Shown here: piece after piece, positions 1 to 8,636 of the stretch
Layout of the letters: each line of letters starts with the position of its first letter
Numbering within the stretch: the stretch's first letter is position 1
Assembly (NCBI RefSeq): GCF_050279675.1
Contig: NZ_JBNNUK010000006.1
Location: forward strand, 62,001-126,000
DNA length: 64,000 nucleotides
DNA from: Viridibacillus sp050279675
GTDB taxonomy: Bacteria; Bacillota; Bacilli; Bacillales_A; Planococcaceae
Reading direction: 5' to 3'
Made by a program: the position numbers and the translations under genes
The notes under the pieces: generated by a model
What the model saw: only the letters and a program-made list of their open reading frames with translations
Database searches by the model: none
What the model was told of the DNA's origin: nothing

Positions 1-163
1 GTTTATGCATTGAAATTGGATCAGCATTAAAGTCGAGGTTCAAATGGAAAGAATCAAGTTGTTTATTGCACACTTCACAGAAATGCCTTGTCGTTTTTTT
101 GCCATTCTTCATTTGTGTCACCGTGATAGTGGCCGGTCTTTGTTTACAGTTTTCACAAATCAT
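1..163 (-). CDS. mcsA: McsA, N-terminal part (cut by window edge)
   Basis: Only the first 54 codons lie in the window. The protein starts MICENCKQRPATITVTQ and shows two CxxC pairs (CENC, CEVC), the zinc-binding treble-clef layout of McsA. In Bacillus McsA activates the arginine kinase McsB and works with ClpC in protein quality control. The ATG at 163 follows GAGGTGCGAGGGT closely. It lies 15 bases after the ctsR stop, in the usual order ctsR-mcsA-mcsB-clpC, so it is co-transcribed and under CtsR control. The family assignment rests on the zinc motifs plus operon position and is secure; the rest of the gene cannot be seen. Confidence 0.9.
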   Translation of the reverse strand, partial: MICENCKQRPATITVTQMKNGKKTTRHFCEVCNKQLDSFHLNLDFNADPISMHK

Positions 164-178
164 ACCCTCGCACCTCTT

Positions 179-649
179 TTACAATTGCTTGTCATATTTT
201 ATAGTCAGTAGCATTGCTTGTAGGATACGCGCGCGAAGCTCATCACGTACCGGTAAATTTATTCGTAACACAGAACGATCAAGAGCTGCTAACATCATTT
301 TAGCTTCTCTTTTCGTAATTACCCCTTCGTCAATTAAACGGAAAATTAAATCATTCGTCATAGTTTGTGAAGCACCTTCGTTTACTTGCTCAATCACTTG
401 GTCAATTAAATCTGACTTTGAACTAGCTTTGACACGTAAAATTCGTATATATCCTCCACCGCCTCGTTTACTTTCAACCAAATAGCCACGCTCGGCGGTA
501 AATCGAGTATTTATCACATAATTAATCTGGGAGGGTACGCATTGAAATTTATCAGCAATTTCACTCCGTTTAATCTCAATATGTCCTTTCCCACCTAATT
601 CGATAACCTCTTTCAAATAACCTTCTATTATGTCAGAGATATTACGCAT
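179..649 (-). CDS. ctsR: CtsR, heat-shock repressor
   Basis: 156-residue DNA-binding repressor of class III heat-shock genes (clp and mcs genes). The sequence begins MRNISDIIEGYLKE and contains the winged-helix region with the glycine-rich wing SKRGGGGYIRI, which in CtsR contacts DNA and acts as the heat sensor. The C-terminal four-helix domain is the target of McsB. A GTG lies 12 bases further upstream (661), but AGGTGG overlaps it and sits 8 bases before the ATG at 649, and family members start at MRNISD, so I use 649. It is the first gene of the ctsR-mcsA operon and is very likely autoregulated through the triple operator directly upstream. Confidence 0.95.
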   Translation of the reverse strand: MRNISDIIEGYLKEVIELGGKGHIEIKRSEIADKFQCVPSQINYVINTRFTAERGYLVESKRGGGGYIRILRVKASSKSDLIDQVIEQVNEGASQTMTNDLIFRLIDEGVITKREAKMMLAALDRSVLRINLPVRDELRARILQAMLLTIKYDKQL

Positions 650-679
650 TTCAAATTCCACCTCGCTTGCATCACTGAC

Positions 680-706
680 TTTGACTATCTTTGACTATAT
701 TTGACT
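680..706 (-). promoter_or_regulatory. CtsR operator, three tandem heptads
   Basis: On the minus strand the heptad AGTCAAA occurs three times (680-686, 690-696, 700-706) with an exact 10-base period. The known CtsR box is a direct repeat of GGTCAAA heptads separated by 3 bases; here there are three copies rather than two. It lies just downstream of the -10 box, where a repressor blocks transcription. Confidence 0.88.
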
Positions 707-708
707 AC

Positions 709-738
709 ATTATACACAGCCTTATAAAAAACACGCAA
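709..738 (-). promoter_or_regulatory. SigA-type promoter of ctsR
   Basis: Minus-strand -35 TTGCGT (733-738) and -10 TATAAT (709-714) with an 18-base spacer. The -10 directly abuts the first CtsR heptad. Confidence 0.7.
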
Positions 739-954
739 TTGAAATGCTCATTGAATTGTGAAAGGTGTCCGTTTAGCCTCAAGAAGCACCCATACCTCGG
801 AGTCTTGCTGACACTGGATAAGCCGAAGAAGTACTAAAAACACTCGTTTTAAGGAAGACAACATAAGTCTTAGACATCCCATCGTAACAGTTGCACAAAA
901 AGCATTCTACTGTCTCAAGATACCCGTTTCACCAATCTAATATTCGGCCCAAAC
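739..954. other. Gene-free stretch, nothing recognised
   Basis: No open frame with a convincing ribosome binding site on either strand, and no match to an RNA family I know. It separates the ctsR promoter from the terminator at 955-990. Confidence 0.4.
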
Positions 955-990
955 AAAAAACCGCGATAGCAAGTGCCATCGCGGTTTTTT
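955..990. terminator. Rho-independent terminator
   Basis: Stem CCGCGAT / ATCGCGG flanked by A6 and T6, so it can work in both directions. It lies just after the stop codon of the minus-strand DUF4870 gene. Confidence 0.85.
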
Positions 991-994
991 CGTA

Positions 995-1300
995 TTAATA
1001 CCATTTTCCAACAATCGGGTAATTCCAATCTGTATCATTAAGAGCCTTCACAATACCTATTACTGGAACGACAACACCCGTAATCAAAAAGACTACTAAG
1101 AATGGAAGTCCAATTAATAAAAAACTAAAGATCCCTGATACAATAACTAATACCCACATAACAAATTGGAACAATAGCGCTTGAATGGACAAACGCTTAA
1201 TTTGTTGATCATCAATAAATATATAAAATAGGATTGGCAATAAACACGGAGCAAAAAATGCACTTGCATGAAGAATCACTTTTAATCCTTTTGATTCCAT
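995..1300 (-). CDS. DUF4870-type small membrane protein
   Basis: 101 residues with about three hydrophobic segments (near 8-26, 38-62 and 64-86) and a short polar C-terminus (NDTDWNYPIVGKWY). The length, the helices and the conserved end matching the DUF4870 pattern (WxYPxxG) support the family. The function of DUF4870 is unknown; members are small integral membrane proteins found across Gram-positive bacteria. It stands alone, ends in its own terminator, and starts at ATG 1300 after AAAGTGAG. Family call fairly confident, role unknown. Confidence 0.7.
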   Translation of the reverse strand: MESKGLKVILHASAFFAPCLLPILFYIFIDDQQIKRLSIQALLFQFVMWVLVIVSGIFSFLLIGLPFLVVFLITGVVVPVIGIVKALNDTDWNYPIVGKWY

Positions 1301-1450
1301 TTAGAGCAACTCACTTTCATAAATTAATATACTTCTTTTTCTATTTATACGATTCAGAAATTCATTAGTTTCATATTCTCATCAAAAGAGGAACATTCTT
1401 TATTTCGATTCGTCCTCTGAAGTAACAAAAGAAAGGGAGGAGTTTTTCCT

Positions 1451-1720
1451 TTGAAAAAAGCATTATTATTCATCGGTAGCATCGCACTATGCTTAATCAT
1501 TTTCATTGCAATGCCTTATTGTTTATTGAAAAATTCATTTTCTAATGATTGCGAATCTAAAACTTCCTCATGCTCTAAAACCATTGAGCATAAAATAAAA
1601 ATCATCAATTCAATAAGTGAGTCTGATGTCCTGTATCAAGATCAGAATACTAGAGAAGACTCAACCGATAAAAGTCATAGAGGTCAATTTATATCAAGCC
1701 TTTTCCTAAGTGATAACTAA
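1451..1720 (+). CDS. Small secreted or membrane-anchored hypothetical protein
   Basis: 89 residues starting at a TTG eight bases after a strong GGGAGGAG. Residues 1-26 form a basic start plus hydrophobic stretch (MKKALLFIGSIALCLIIF), a signal peptide or anchor. The rest is polar, with a C-x8-C pair (DCESKTSSCSK), and probably lies outside the membrane. I do not recognise the family. A terminator follows within 20 bases, so it is a single-gene unit. The strong ribosome binding site and clean terminator support a real gene. Confidence 0.55.
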   Translation: MKKALLFIGSIALCLIIFIAMPYCLLKNSFSNDCESKTSSCSKTIEHKIKIINSISESDVLYQDQNTREDSTDKSHRGQFISSLFLSDN

Positions 1721-1735
1721 ATACCATAAAATATA

Positions 1736-1767
1736 AAAGAGGGCCGCTATGCATAAGCGCCCTCTTT
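1736..1767 (+). terminator. Terminator after 1451-1720 gene
   Basis: Stem AAGAGGGC / GCCCTCTT with an extra GC(T)/AGC pairing inside, followed by TTTATTATTT. Confidence 0.8.
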
Positions 1768-1862
1768 ATTATTTATCTTATGTTTCATTCAACTTCTTCT
1801 CGTGACAATACGACACCGTTTATGAGAGGATAGTTATACACTAGTTGAAATGAGGACGATCT

Positions 1863-2825
1863 ATGATTCGAACCATTGGCATTACTAATAATCAAGAACT
1901 AAAAATGGATTTTCCGCTAGAGGAGATACGAAATAATTCTTTTGAATGGTATTGGATTGATTTTGATGAACCTACTGTGGAGGAAGAACTACTGCTAGAC
2001 ACATTCTTTCACTTTCATCCACTAGCTATTGAAGACTGTTTATTGCGATTACAACGACCAAAACTCGATTATTATGACGACTACCAATTTTTAGTTGCGC
2101 ATAAGTTAAACGAAGAGACCTTTGAAGCCGAAGAGGTTAATATGTTCGTTTCCGAAAAATTTGTTGTGACTTTTCATAAATCGCCAGTTCCTGAATTTGA
2201 TATCGTCCGTTCGCGTATAAATGATCAACCACAGTATTGGAAAAGTGGTGCTATTTTCGTCACTTATCAAGCACTAGATAAAATCGTAGATAGCTATTTC
2301 CCAATGGTCTACAACATTGAAGACCATTTAAATACGATTGAGGATGAGCTAAATTATCAAAGCAACACAAAATCTATGCGCTATGTATTTGATTTGCGTA
2401 GTGATTTACTTCATATTCGTCGTACCATTTTACCGATGCGTGACCTTGTATATCGTATTTTAAACTCGGCACGCTTTACATTGACCAAATCCGAACGTGC
2501 TTACTTTGCCGACATTCATGACCATTTGATAAAACTCACAGAAATGGTTGAATCCAACCGTGAACTTACCGCTGATATGCGGGATAGTCATATGTCTATG
2601 AATGCCAGTCGCATGAACGGTATTATGATGATCTTGACCATTATCTCATCTATTTTCATTCCACTAACCTTCATAGCAGGTGTTTACGGTATGAACTTTG
2701 AAAATATGCCTGAATTACATTGGTATTACAGCTACTTTATCGTTATAGCTATTATGCTTCTTATTGCCGTATCCATGTTAGTTTGGTTTAAATACAAGGG
2801 TTGGTTCGACTTATTTAAACCATAA
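1863..2825 (+). CDS. corA: CorA-type magnesium/cobalt channel
   Basis: 320-residue CorA family protein: a long acidic cytoplasmic N-terminal domain, then two C-terminal membrane helices (about 258-280 and 292-312). The signature GMN lies at the end of the first helix (VYGMNFENMPE), which in CorA forms the selectivity filter of the pentameric Mg2+ channel. Length and layout are those of the family. ATG 1863 follows GAGGACGATCT. The gene stands alone with a bidirectional terminator directly behind it. No M-box riboswitch is visible upstream. Uptake of Mg2+ is the likely role; Co2+ or other divalent ions cannot be excluded. Confidence 0.92.
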   Translation: MIRTIGITNNQELKMDFPLEEIRNNSFEWYWIDFDEPTVEEELLLDTFFHFHPLAIEDCLLRLQRPKLDYYDDYQFLVAHKLNEETFEAEEVNMFVSEKFVVTFHKSPVPEFDIVRSRINDQPQYWKSGAIFVTYQALDKIVDSYFPMVYNIEDHLNTIEDELNYQSNTKSMRYVFDLRSDLLHIRRTILPMRDLVYRILNSARFTLTKSERAYFADIHDHLIKLTEMVESNRELTADMRDSHMSMNASRMNGIMMILTIISSIFIPLTFIAGVYGMNFENMPELHWYYSYFIVIAIMLLIAVSMLVWFKYKGWFDLFKP

Positions 2826-2826
2826 A

Positions 2827-2867
2827 AAAACGCAGGTTCCCCACAATTTGAGGAGAGTCTGCGTTTT
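2827..2867. terminator. Bidirectional terminator
   Basis: Arms AAAACGCAG and CTGCGTTTT around an imperfect inner stem (TCCCC / GAGGA). It serves corA on the plus strand and overlaps the 3' end of the opposing gene at 2866. Confidence 0.8.
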
Positions 2868-3069
2868 ACTTTATTTCATCATCTTTAGCATCTTTTAAAC
2901 CAAATAATACAAATGAAATGGCACCTGAAAATAACGCTGCACCTACAGCAATCATTATACGTGAGTCCAAAGGAACGTCTGTATAATCCTCATTCAATAA
3001 CATCAATGCCGATACCACTACTACTGCCATAATTGGTAACGCAAATTTCATTCCTCGCTTACGATCCAT
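2866..3069 (-). CDS. Small two-helix membrane protein
   Basis: 67 residues from MDRKRGMKF, with hydrophobic segments near 6-23 and 36-56 and a charged tail KDAKDDEIK. An upstream in-frame ATG at 3081 (MYWSMDRK) has its AAGG immediately adjacent, so 3069 is slightly preferred; both start choices leave the helices intact. A still longer frame to 3165 reads through the likely promoter (TACAAT near 3104-3109) and is rejected. Function unknown; similar small proteins are common in Bacillales. Confidence 0.6.
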   Translation of the reverse strand: MDRKRGMKFALPIMAVVVVSALMLLNEDYTDVPLDSRIMIAVGAALFSGAISFVLFGLKDAKDDEIK

Positions 3070-3391
3070 TGACCAATACATCCTTTTCTTCAAGACATTT
3101 CTTTTATTGTAGCATGGACACCCTATAAGAACACAGTGAAATAATATGTGACATCGATTGTTCACTTCTCTTTATTAATTTTAAGCGACCTTTTTAATAC
3201 GCAGTTCCATCAAATCTTCAATGCATTACTTTATACCTTCAATATCAACTTCAAAATCCCCTATTTATTAAGAAATTATTACTAATTTCTTAATAAAAAG
3301 AAATCTATGTTATGTCTATAGATATGTTATAAATGGTAGAATAGAATCATCATAAACTAAACTTCGCTTATAGTAGAATGGAGAAATTGAC
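3070..3391. other. Intergenic region with a perfect inverted repeat
   Basis: It holds a perfect 14-bp inverted repeat (3265-3278 and 3283-3296, loop TTAC) and, on the plus strand, an extended -10 (TG at 3325-3326, TATAAA at 3328-3333) for hemAT. The inverted repeat has no T-run and ends 29 bases before the TG motif, so it fits an operator better than a terminator. Confidence 0.5.
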
Positions 3392-4702
3392 GTGTCAATT
3401 TGGACAATGAGAAGAACAAGAAAAGAAAAAGAACCCTATTTTCAAACAGAGCACTATATGAATCGAGTTACTTTAAACGTGACTAGACATCATGATATAC
3501 AAAAACAATTTCAATTATTAGATCTAACTAAGCAAGATTTAGCTATTTTAAAACAACTACAGCCATTAACTCAGGATCTCATCAACGAAATGGTTGAGAA
3601 ATTTTATGAAGCTATTAGCCAATCTGACACTTTAGTGGGTATTATTCAAAAGCATTCTAAAATCAACAAATTAAAAGTAACATTAACACGTCACTTATCT
3701 GAAATGTTTGAATGTAATATTAATGATGATTACATTGAACAACGCAAGATTATCGCACAAGTACACGTTCGCATAGGCCTACAATCGAAGTGGTATATTA
3801 ATTCATTCCAATCTTTAACTACCTCTTTCATTCATTTTGTTAATAGTCTAGATCTAAGTGCAAAGGAATCGACTTTAGCAATTAGTGCATTTTCAAAATT
3901 AATAAATCTTGAACAACAACTAGTCATTGAGGCATATGAAAATGAACAAGATCGTATTAGGGAGAATTCAGATGAAAAGCAACAAAAAGTTGTCATCTCA
4001 GTTCAAAGTACGGCACAGGAGCTTAGTGCTATTAGCCAAGAAACAACTGCTTCACTACAATCTTTAGCTAGCCAATCAGATGACATTGCTCAATCAACTC
4101 AACAAGGTTTAATGTTCGTAACTTCTACTCAAGAAAAATCTGATAGTGGCAGAGAGCTATTAGACGCACAAACAAAATTGATGAACAAGATGTCTTCAAG
4201 CGTCACTTTATTAGATGAAACAATGAATAGACTACGTATTTCTTCTAATGAAATCACACAAATTGTTCGTCTAGTAACAGACATTGCAGATCAAACTAAT
4301 TTGCTTGCATTAAATGCATCGATTGAGGCAGCTCGTGCTGGTGAACATGGTAAAGGCTTCGCTGTTGTTGCTGATGAAGTACGTAAATTAGCTGAGGAAA
4401 CGAAGAGTGCTGTTCGAAATGTATCACTTCTTATTAAAGACACCGAAAATAACATTGAGAATATGTCCGGTTCAGTTAAGGATGTCGATGTTCAAATCTC
4501 TAAAGGCGTTGATATGCAAAATACCCTTTCTCAATCATTCCACATAATCGCAGAGGCGGTTGCAGGTATAAAAGAAAAAAATGAAAATACAACAAAAGAC
4601 ATCACTAGTATTTCTCATTTACTTGAAGATTTGAGCCAAGGAGCTGCTCAAGTATCTGCATCATCTGACCATCTTATTGAAATTACGAGCCAATTAAATT
4701 AA
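3392..4702 (+). CDS. hemAT: HemAT, globin-coupled aerotaxis receptor
   Basis: 436-residue soluble chemoreceptor. Residues ~30-180 are a globin sensor domain with the likely proximal histidine H125 in AQVHVRIGLQSKWY and a tyrosine near 72 at the position of the B10 residue. Residues ~200-436 are the methyl-accepting signalling domain with the hairpin tip DIADQTNLLALNASIEAARA. There are no membrane helices, as expected for HemAT, which binds O2 through heme and signals to CheA. The GTG at 3392 has GGAG eight bases upstream; an ATG at 3407 is possible but poorly spaced. Monocistronic with its own terminator. Close to the 432 residues of the B. subtilis protein. Confidence 0.92.
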   Translation: MSIWTMRRTRKEKEPYFQTEHYMNRVTLNVTRHHDIQKQFQLLDLTKQDLAILKQLQPLTQDLINEMVEKFYEAISQSDTLVGIIQKHSKINKLKVTLTRHLSEMFECNINDDYIEQRKIIAQVHVRIGLQSKWYINSFQSLTTSFIHFVNSLDLSAKESTLAISAFSKLINLEQQLVIEAYENEQDRIRENSDEKQQKVVISVQSTAQELSAISQETTASLQSLASQSDDIAQSTQQGLMFVTSTQEKSDSGRELLDAQTKLMNKMSSSVTLLDETMNRLRISSNEITQIVRLVTDIADQTNLLALNASIEAARAGEHGKGFAVVADEVRKLAEETKSAVRNVSLLIKDTENNIENMSGSVKDVDVQISKGVDMQNTLSQSFHIIAEAVAGIKEKNENTTKDITSISHLLEDLSQGAAQVSASSDHLIEITSQLN

Positions 4703-4707
4703 GAAAA

Positions 4708-4746
4708 ACAGGCTGTTCGCTATGAGATTCATAGTGAACAGCCTGT
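4708..4746. terminator. Terminator after hemAT
   Basis: Long stem ACAGGCTGTTC-CTATGA / TCATAG-GAACAGCCTGT with a three-base loop; the T-run on the plus strand is short (CTTATATT). Confidence 0.75.
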
Positions 4747-4752
4747 CTTATA

Positions 4753-4836
4753 TTATTGATAAAATCTCTTTATTCCATAAAAGCCACCAAATATAAAGAA
4801 AACTCCAACTAAAATGATTGCTATAATGCACATCAT
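4753..4836 (-). CDS. 27-residue membrane miniprotein
   Basis: A very short frame reads MMCIIAIILVGVFFIFGGFY followed by GIKRFYQ and a stop, so it is one membrane helix with a basic C-terminal end. AAGGATG lies six bases before the ATG at 4836; a second ATG at 4845 adds three residues (MSE). It sits between the hemAT terminator and the ABC operon, on the operon's strand but downstream of it. No family recognised. The good ribosome site and clean helix suggest a translated small protein, but it is too short to be sure. Confidence 0.4.
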   Translation of the reverse strand: MMCIIAIILVGVFFIFGGFYGIKRFYQ

Positions 4837-4871
4837 TTCTGACATCCTTTATCCATCCCAACTAAACTATA

Positions 4872-5879
4872 TTACGCTGTAATATCTCGTTTGGTGAAAA
4901 CAATATAACTAATTGCCATGAAAATGACTACGTAAACTGATAACACTGCAAGTGCAAGTGACATTGTTGTACCTTCAACAAATGCATTACCATATACAAA
5001 CTGCGTTAAATCCGTATACGTAAAGAATAGGTATTTTACAAATTCATATTTTCCTAAGAAGAGTACAATATTACTTCCCATAAACCATAGGAACATCGAA
5101 ATACCAATTGCTAAAGCATTTGAACGGAAAACAGATCCAATCATAAAGGCAAATGTTGCAGTCACGAAAATATTAACTGATGAAATTAAATATAAATACA
5201 ATGAGCGTAGCCAAATCGACTGTTCTACTACTTCACTGCCATTCCATTTCAAGTAACCTACACCACTTGAATCAAATAGTATAAGACCAATAATTACAGA
5301 GGTGATCCAAGTGACTGCTGCCATTGCTATCCCGAATAATAATACCGTAGCAAACTTAGACGTCAGTATTTTCCAACGCTTTACTGGTCGCGTTAATAAC
5401 ATTTTAATTGTACCTTCTGAAAACTCAATTGCCACAATTCCAGCCGCAATAACAACAACAAACATAGTAACTAACGACAATATACCATGAGAGCCTAACA
5501 CAAAGCTTTCCATACTCGTTTCATTTTCAGGTGCAATATCATTCTTCAGGCGATATTCTGATATACTTTTTTGCTCAATTAGATTTTCTTTTTCATCTTT
5601 AGATAGACCATCTTCTTTTAGCATTTTGTCATTCTCAGCAATAGCAGCCTTTTCTTGTTCTTGCCAACTCAGCTTCGGTGCATCTTTCCCATCAGCCTTT
5701 TCTATAGTCACGGCTCCACCAGTTGAATCATCTGCAGAACCATATTTACTTGATATCCACTTATTTAACCCAGCCATACCAATTACTAGTACGATGAGCA
5801 TAATTAACATAATCCAAGTGGCTTTTTTACGCCACAACTTCATCCACTCATTTTGAATTAGTTTCAGCAATTTGGCCAC
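4872..5879 (-). CDS. ABC-2 type permease
   Basis: 335 residues, last gene of the five-gene exporter operon. The N-terminus (KLIQNEWMKLWRKKATW) is the amphipathic start seen in ABC-2 permeases, followed by one helix, a long charged extracytoplasmic loop (about residues 42-125), and five more helices. Such permeases dimerise and pair with a separate ATPase. The start overlaps the upstream ATPase gene by 32 bases, implying translational coupling with it. The substrate is unknown; related systems export peptides or respond to cell-wall antibiotics. Confidence 0.85.
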   Translation of the reverse strand: MAKLLKLIQNEWMKLWRKKATWIMLIMLIVLVIGMAGLNKWISSKYGSADDSTGGAVTIEKADGKDAPKLSWQEQEKAAIAENDKMLKEDGLSKDEKENLIEQKSISEYRLKNDIAPENETSMESFVLGSHGILSLVTMFVVVIAAGIVAIEFSEGTIKMLLTRPVKRWKILTSKFATVLLFGIAMAAVTWITSVIIGLILFDSSGVGYLKWNGSEVVEQSIWLRSLYLYLISSVNIFVTATFAFMIGSVFRSNALAIGISMFLWFMGSNIVLFLGKYEFVKYLFFTYTDLTQFVYGNAFVEGTTMSLALAVLSVYVVIFMAISYIVFTKRDITA

Positions 5880-6780
5880 CTCCTGTCATTTCTAAGAATT
5901 GATCTTCTAATGTTTGATGATAAGGATTCACTGCATAAATATTAATATCACTAGCAACAAGTGACTGCACAATTGCTGGAATTTGTGTTTTCTCAGCCTG
6001 TACGAGCCATCCTTTTTCATGCTGTTCAAAAACAATACCTGCATCAGCAAAGACTGTCGTGATATTAGCATTTTGTTCTGTTTCGATATAGTAATGTGAC
6101 TGCTCGTCATTTTTCATTTCACGCATATCAATCAGCTTACCATTTTGAATAACTGCAATTCTGTCACACATTAATTCTATTTCAGAGAGTAAGTGACTTG
6201 ATACGAAAACAGCGACGCCTTCCTCCTCCGCAATTTTACGTAAATAGTTACGGAATTCTCGAATACCTGCTGGATCCAAGCCATTCGTAGGTTCATCTAA
6301 TATTAAAAACTTCGGTTTATTTAGCAAAGCCTGTGCTAAACCTAAACGTTGACGCATCCCTAACGAGTACGTCGATACTTTTTCACGAATACGCTTTTCT
6401 AAACCTACTTGACGAATAACTTCATCAATTCGCTCTTTTGTTACGTTTTTATTCATACGTGCAAAATGTTCAAGGTTTTTATAGCCCGATAAGTATTTAT
6501 ACATCTCAGGGTTTTCTACGATTACACCTACTTTGCTAATCGCTTCCTCAAAATGACTTTGTACCGACTGGCCATCGATGAAAACCTCACCGCTTGTTGG
6601 CTTCATAAGACCTACCATCATACGAATTGTTGTCGTTTTCCCCGCTCCATTTGGCCCTAAAAATCCCGTAATTTGACCGGGATACAAAGCTAAATTTAAA
6701 TCATGGATAATCTTCTTACCTTTAATTGTTTTCGATAAATTCTTCAGTTCAACAATTGGTTTATTGTCCAACTTTGTCAC
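5848..6780 (-). CDS. ABC transporter ATP-binding protein (exporter type)
   Basis: 310-residue ATPase with Walker A GPNGAGKTTT near residue 42, signature YSLGMRQRLGLAQ, Walker B FLILDEPTNGLDP and switch histidine in SSHLLSE. The roughly 90-residue C-terminal extension is typical of BcrA/DrrA-type exporters. It overlaps the neighbouring ATPase gene by 20 bases and the permease gene by 32 bases. Inferred partner of the ABC-2 permease at 4872-5879. The substrate cannot be read from the sequence. Confidence 0.88.
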   Translation of the reverse strand: MTKLDNKPIVELKNLSKTIKGKKIIHDLNLALYPGQITGFLGPNGAGKTTTIRMMVGLMKPTSGEVFIDGQSVQSHFEEAISKVGVIVENPEMYKYLSGYKNLEHFARMNKNVTKERIDEVIRQVGLEKRIREKVSTYSLGMRQRLGLAQALLNKPKFLILDEPTNGLDPAGIREFRNYLRKIAEEEGVAVFVSSHLLSEIELMCDRIAVIQNGKLIDMREMKNDEQSHYYIETEQNANITTVFADAGIVFEQHEKGWLVQAEKTQIPAIVQSLVASDINIYAVNPYHQTLEDQFLEMTGGGQIAETNSK

Positions 6781-7471
6781 CTTCCTTCAATAAATTTTTC
6801 AACCATGTAATGGTATCTTGGTTGTATTCTTCGCGGATGTTTTCAATTTCTTCCTGAGCCACTATTTGTCCTTTTTGAAGAACGATAATACTATCTAACA
6901 AAGGCTCAACTTCTCTAATTTCATGAGTCGAAAGGAATATTGTTTGTGTTTCTGGATCTGTAAATTGAATAAGCCCTTTAATCAAATTCTCGCGTACAAG
7001 TGGGTCAAAACCAGAGAATGGTTCATCCATTAAATAATAAGACGCATCTCGCCCTAGTGTAGCTGCCATTTTCACACGACCACGACTACCCTTAGACATA
7101 TTCTTTAGTTTTACATCTAATGGAATATTCAAAAATTGCGCCACAATACAAGCTTTGTCATAATGGAAGTCTACAAATTGCGTGTCGTAATAACGGAAAA
7201 GTTCTTCTCCCGTAAAGTATGGATAAAATAAATCCAAGTCAGGTAAGTAAGCGATGTGCTCCGCACTTCCTCGGTTTACCCTTCTACCATCTAGCTGTAC
7301 TCTTCCACTCGTAGGATGTAATAAACCAGCAATAATTTTTAGCAGTGTAGATTTACCACTACCATTTTCTCCAGCTAACCCAATAATTTTCCCTTTTGGA
7401 ATGGTAAAAGAAACATCGGATAATACAGTTTTTTTGCCATATTTTTTTGAAATATTATCAACTGCAATCAT
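6761..7471 (-). CDS. ABC transporter ATP-binding protein, YtrB-like
   Basis: 236-residue ATPase. Walker A is GENGSGKST, Walker B YYLMDEPFSGFDP, and the switch region LSTHEI. The signature is unusual: MSKGSRGRVKMAATL in place of the canonical LSGGQ, as in YtrB-type ATPases that travel with GntR regulators. It begins two bases after the GntR stop codon. The likely membrane partner is the protein at 7836-8615. The operon therefore has two ATPases and two membrane proteins, perhaps one four-part transporter or two half-systems. Confidence 0.85.
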   Translation of the reverse strand: MIAVDNISKKYGKKTVLSDVSFTIPKGKIIGLAGENGSGKSTLLKIIAGLLHPTSGRVQLDGRRVNRGSAEHIAYLPDLDLFYPYFTGEELFRYYDTQFVDFHYDKACIVAQFLNIPLDVKLKNMSKGSRGRVKMAATLGRDASYYLMDEPFSGFDPLVRENLIKGLIQFTDPETQTIFLSTHEIREVEPLLDSIIVLQKGQIVAQEEIENIREEYNQDTITWLKNLLKEGDKVGQ

Positions 7472-7473
7472 AC

Positions 7474-7839
7474 TTACTCACCCCGTTCCTTGGATTGCAG
7501 TATCTCTATCATTTCTCTTTGAGTAAAACCTAATGACTCCATGTTATGAATAAAGCTTTCAACTAATCCCAGCTTCATCTCTTCGCGTAGTTCAGCTAGT
7601 CGCTCACGGTTTTCAGTTACGAATGTACCTTGACCACGCTTCGTTTCCGTAATATCCATTTGCTCCAACTCCTTGTATACACGCTGCATTGTATTCGCAT
7701 TAACCCCGGCTTCAACAGCATATTCCCGAACTGATGGAAGGCGATCTCCCGATTTTAAGCTTCCACGAATAATATCACCGCATATACGATCTACAAGCTG
7801 TTGATAAATTGGTTTATCCTTCAAGAAATCAACACTCAT
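7474..7839 (-). CDS. GntR-family repressor, YtrA type
   Basis: 121 residues: a winged-helix domain (residues ~10-75: PIYQQLVDRICGDIIRGSLK, SGDRLPSVREYA, KRGQGTFV) and a short helical tail of ~45 residues instead of a ligand-binding domain. That short form is the YtrA subfamily, whose members control ABC exporter operons and in B. subtilis respond to cell-wall antibiotics. It overlaps the upstream membrane gene by four bases (ATGA) and is the second gene, not the first, of the operon. Probable autoregulator acting at the palindrome near 8637-8658. Confidence 0.88.
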   Translation of the reverse strand: MSVDFLKDKPIYQQLVDRICGDIIRGSLKSGDRLPSVREYAVEAGVNANTMQRVYKELEQMDITETKRGQGTFVTENRERLAELREEMKLGLVESFIHNMESLGFTQREMIEILQSKERGE

Positions 7840-8615
7840 CGTTGTTCAACTCCTCGGTCGAACCACTTTAACGCTATAACGTAGAAGAGAATTGTTACAA
7901 TGGCATAAAATAGGACAGTACCTAAATAAAGATTTTGAATTTCTAGTGTGCCTTGGATATTAGTAATCTTTGGTACCACTTTCTCAACTACAGTCGATTT
8001 GATTTCAATCGTATTAAGCCACTTTTTCATCCATGCTAGCTCTAACATTTTTGACCAAAGTAAAGAGGCCACAATTCCAACAACCATGGTAATAAACCCA
8101 GTAAATTTCCCTGTGTAATATCTCATTTTCATATGGAAAATCCATAACAATAACACGACAACAAACATAAACAATGAGTTTGACACGAGTAGAAGAAGAA
8201 GTTGAACCCCAAGTAAAATTAACTCTCCTAATTCAGCTATATGGCTAGTGACTAGCAAAGTAATACCCAATACACCCAACACAGTAAACACAACAATTTC
8301 AAAAAGGATACCAAAAGCAATTTTAGAGCTTAAGATTTGCCCCGTCGTAGCAGGTGTATGTAACCACACATCTATTCTTTTAGCATCTTGATTTAAACTT
8401 ATACAGAATTGGATCAATACGATAAAACTCTGTAAGAGAAACCATATACCAGTCAACACAAGTGCGATTTCCACGTACATCCCATCCAAGTCGAACATCT
8501 TCATTAGTCCTACTGGTATCAGAAAAATTGTTACCACAGTGGCCAATATAACTCCCCATATCCAAGAACGATATAATAACCACTCTCTTTGAAATAGGCC
8601 TTTCCATTTTTCCAT
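7836..8615 (-). CDS. Six-helix membrane protein of the ABC exporter operon
   Basis: 259 residues, about six membrane helices. The start MEKWKGLFQREWLLYRSWIWG is the amphipathic beginning of ABC-2-like permeases. First gene of the operon, coupled to the GntR gene by an ATGA overlap. I cannot assign it to a named family; by position it is the permease partner of the YtrB-like ATPase at 6761-7471. ATG 8615 follows GAGGGATACTT. Confidence 0.75.
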   Translation of the reverse strand: MEKWKGLFQREWLLYRSWIWGVILATVVTIFLIPVGLMKMFDLDGMYVEIALVLTGIWFLLQSFIVLIQFCISLNQDAKRIDVWLHTPATTGQILSSKIAFGILFEIVVFTVLGVLGITLLVTSHIAELGELILLGVQLLLLLVSNSLFMFVVVLLLWIFHMKMRYYTGKFTGFITMVVGIVASLLWSKMLELAWMKKWLNTIEIKSTVVEKVVPKITNIQGTLEIQNLYLGTVLFYAIVTILFYVIALKWFDRGVEQR

Positions 8616-8636
8616 AAGTATCCCTCACATGTTCTA

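Noticed and set aside
3070..3165. N-terminal extension of the small membrane protein to an ATG at 3165
   Set aside because: The extension crosses a promoter-like -10 and would add a cysteine-rich leader with no ribosome site.
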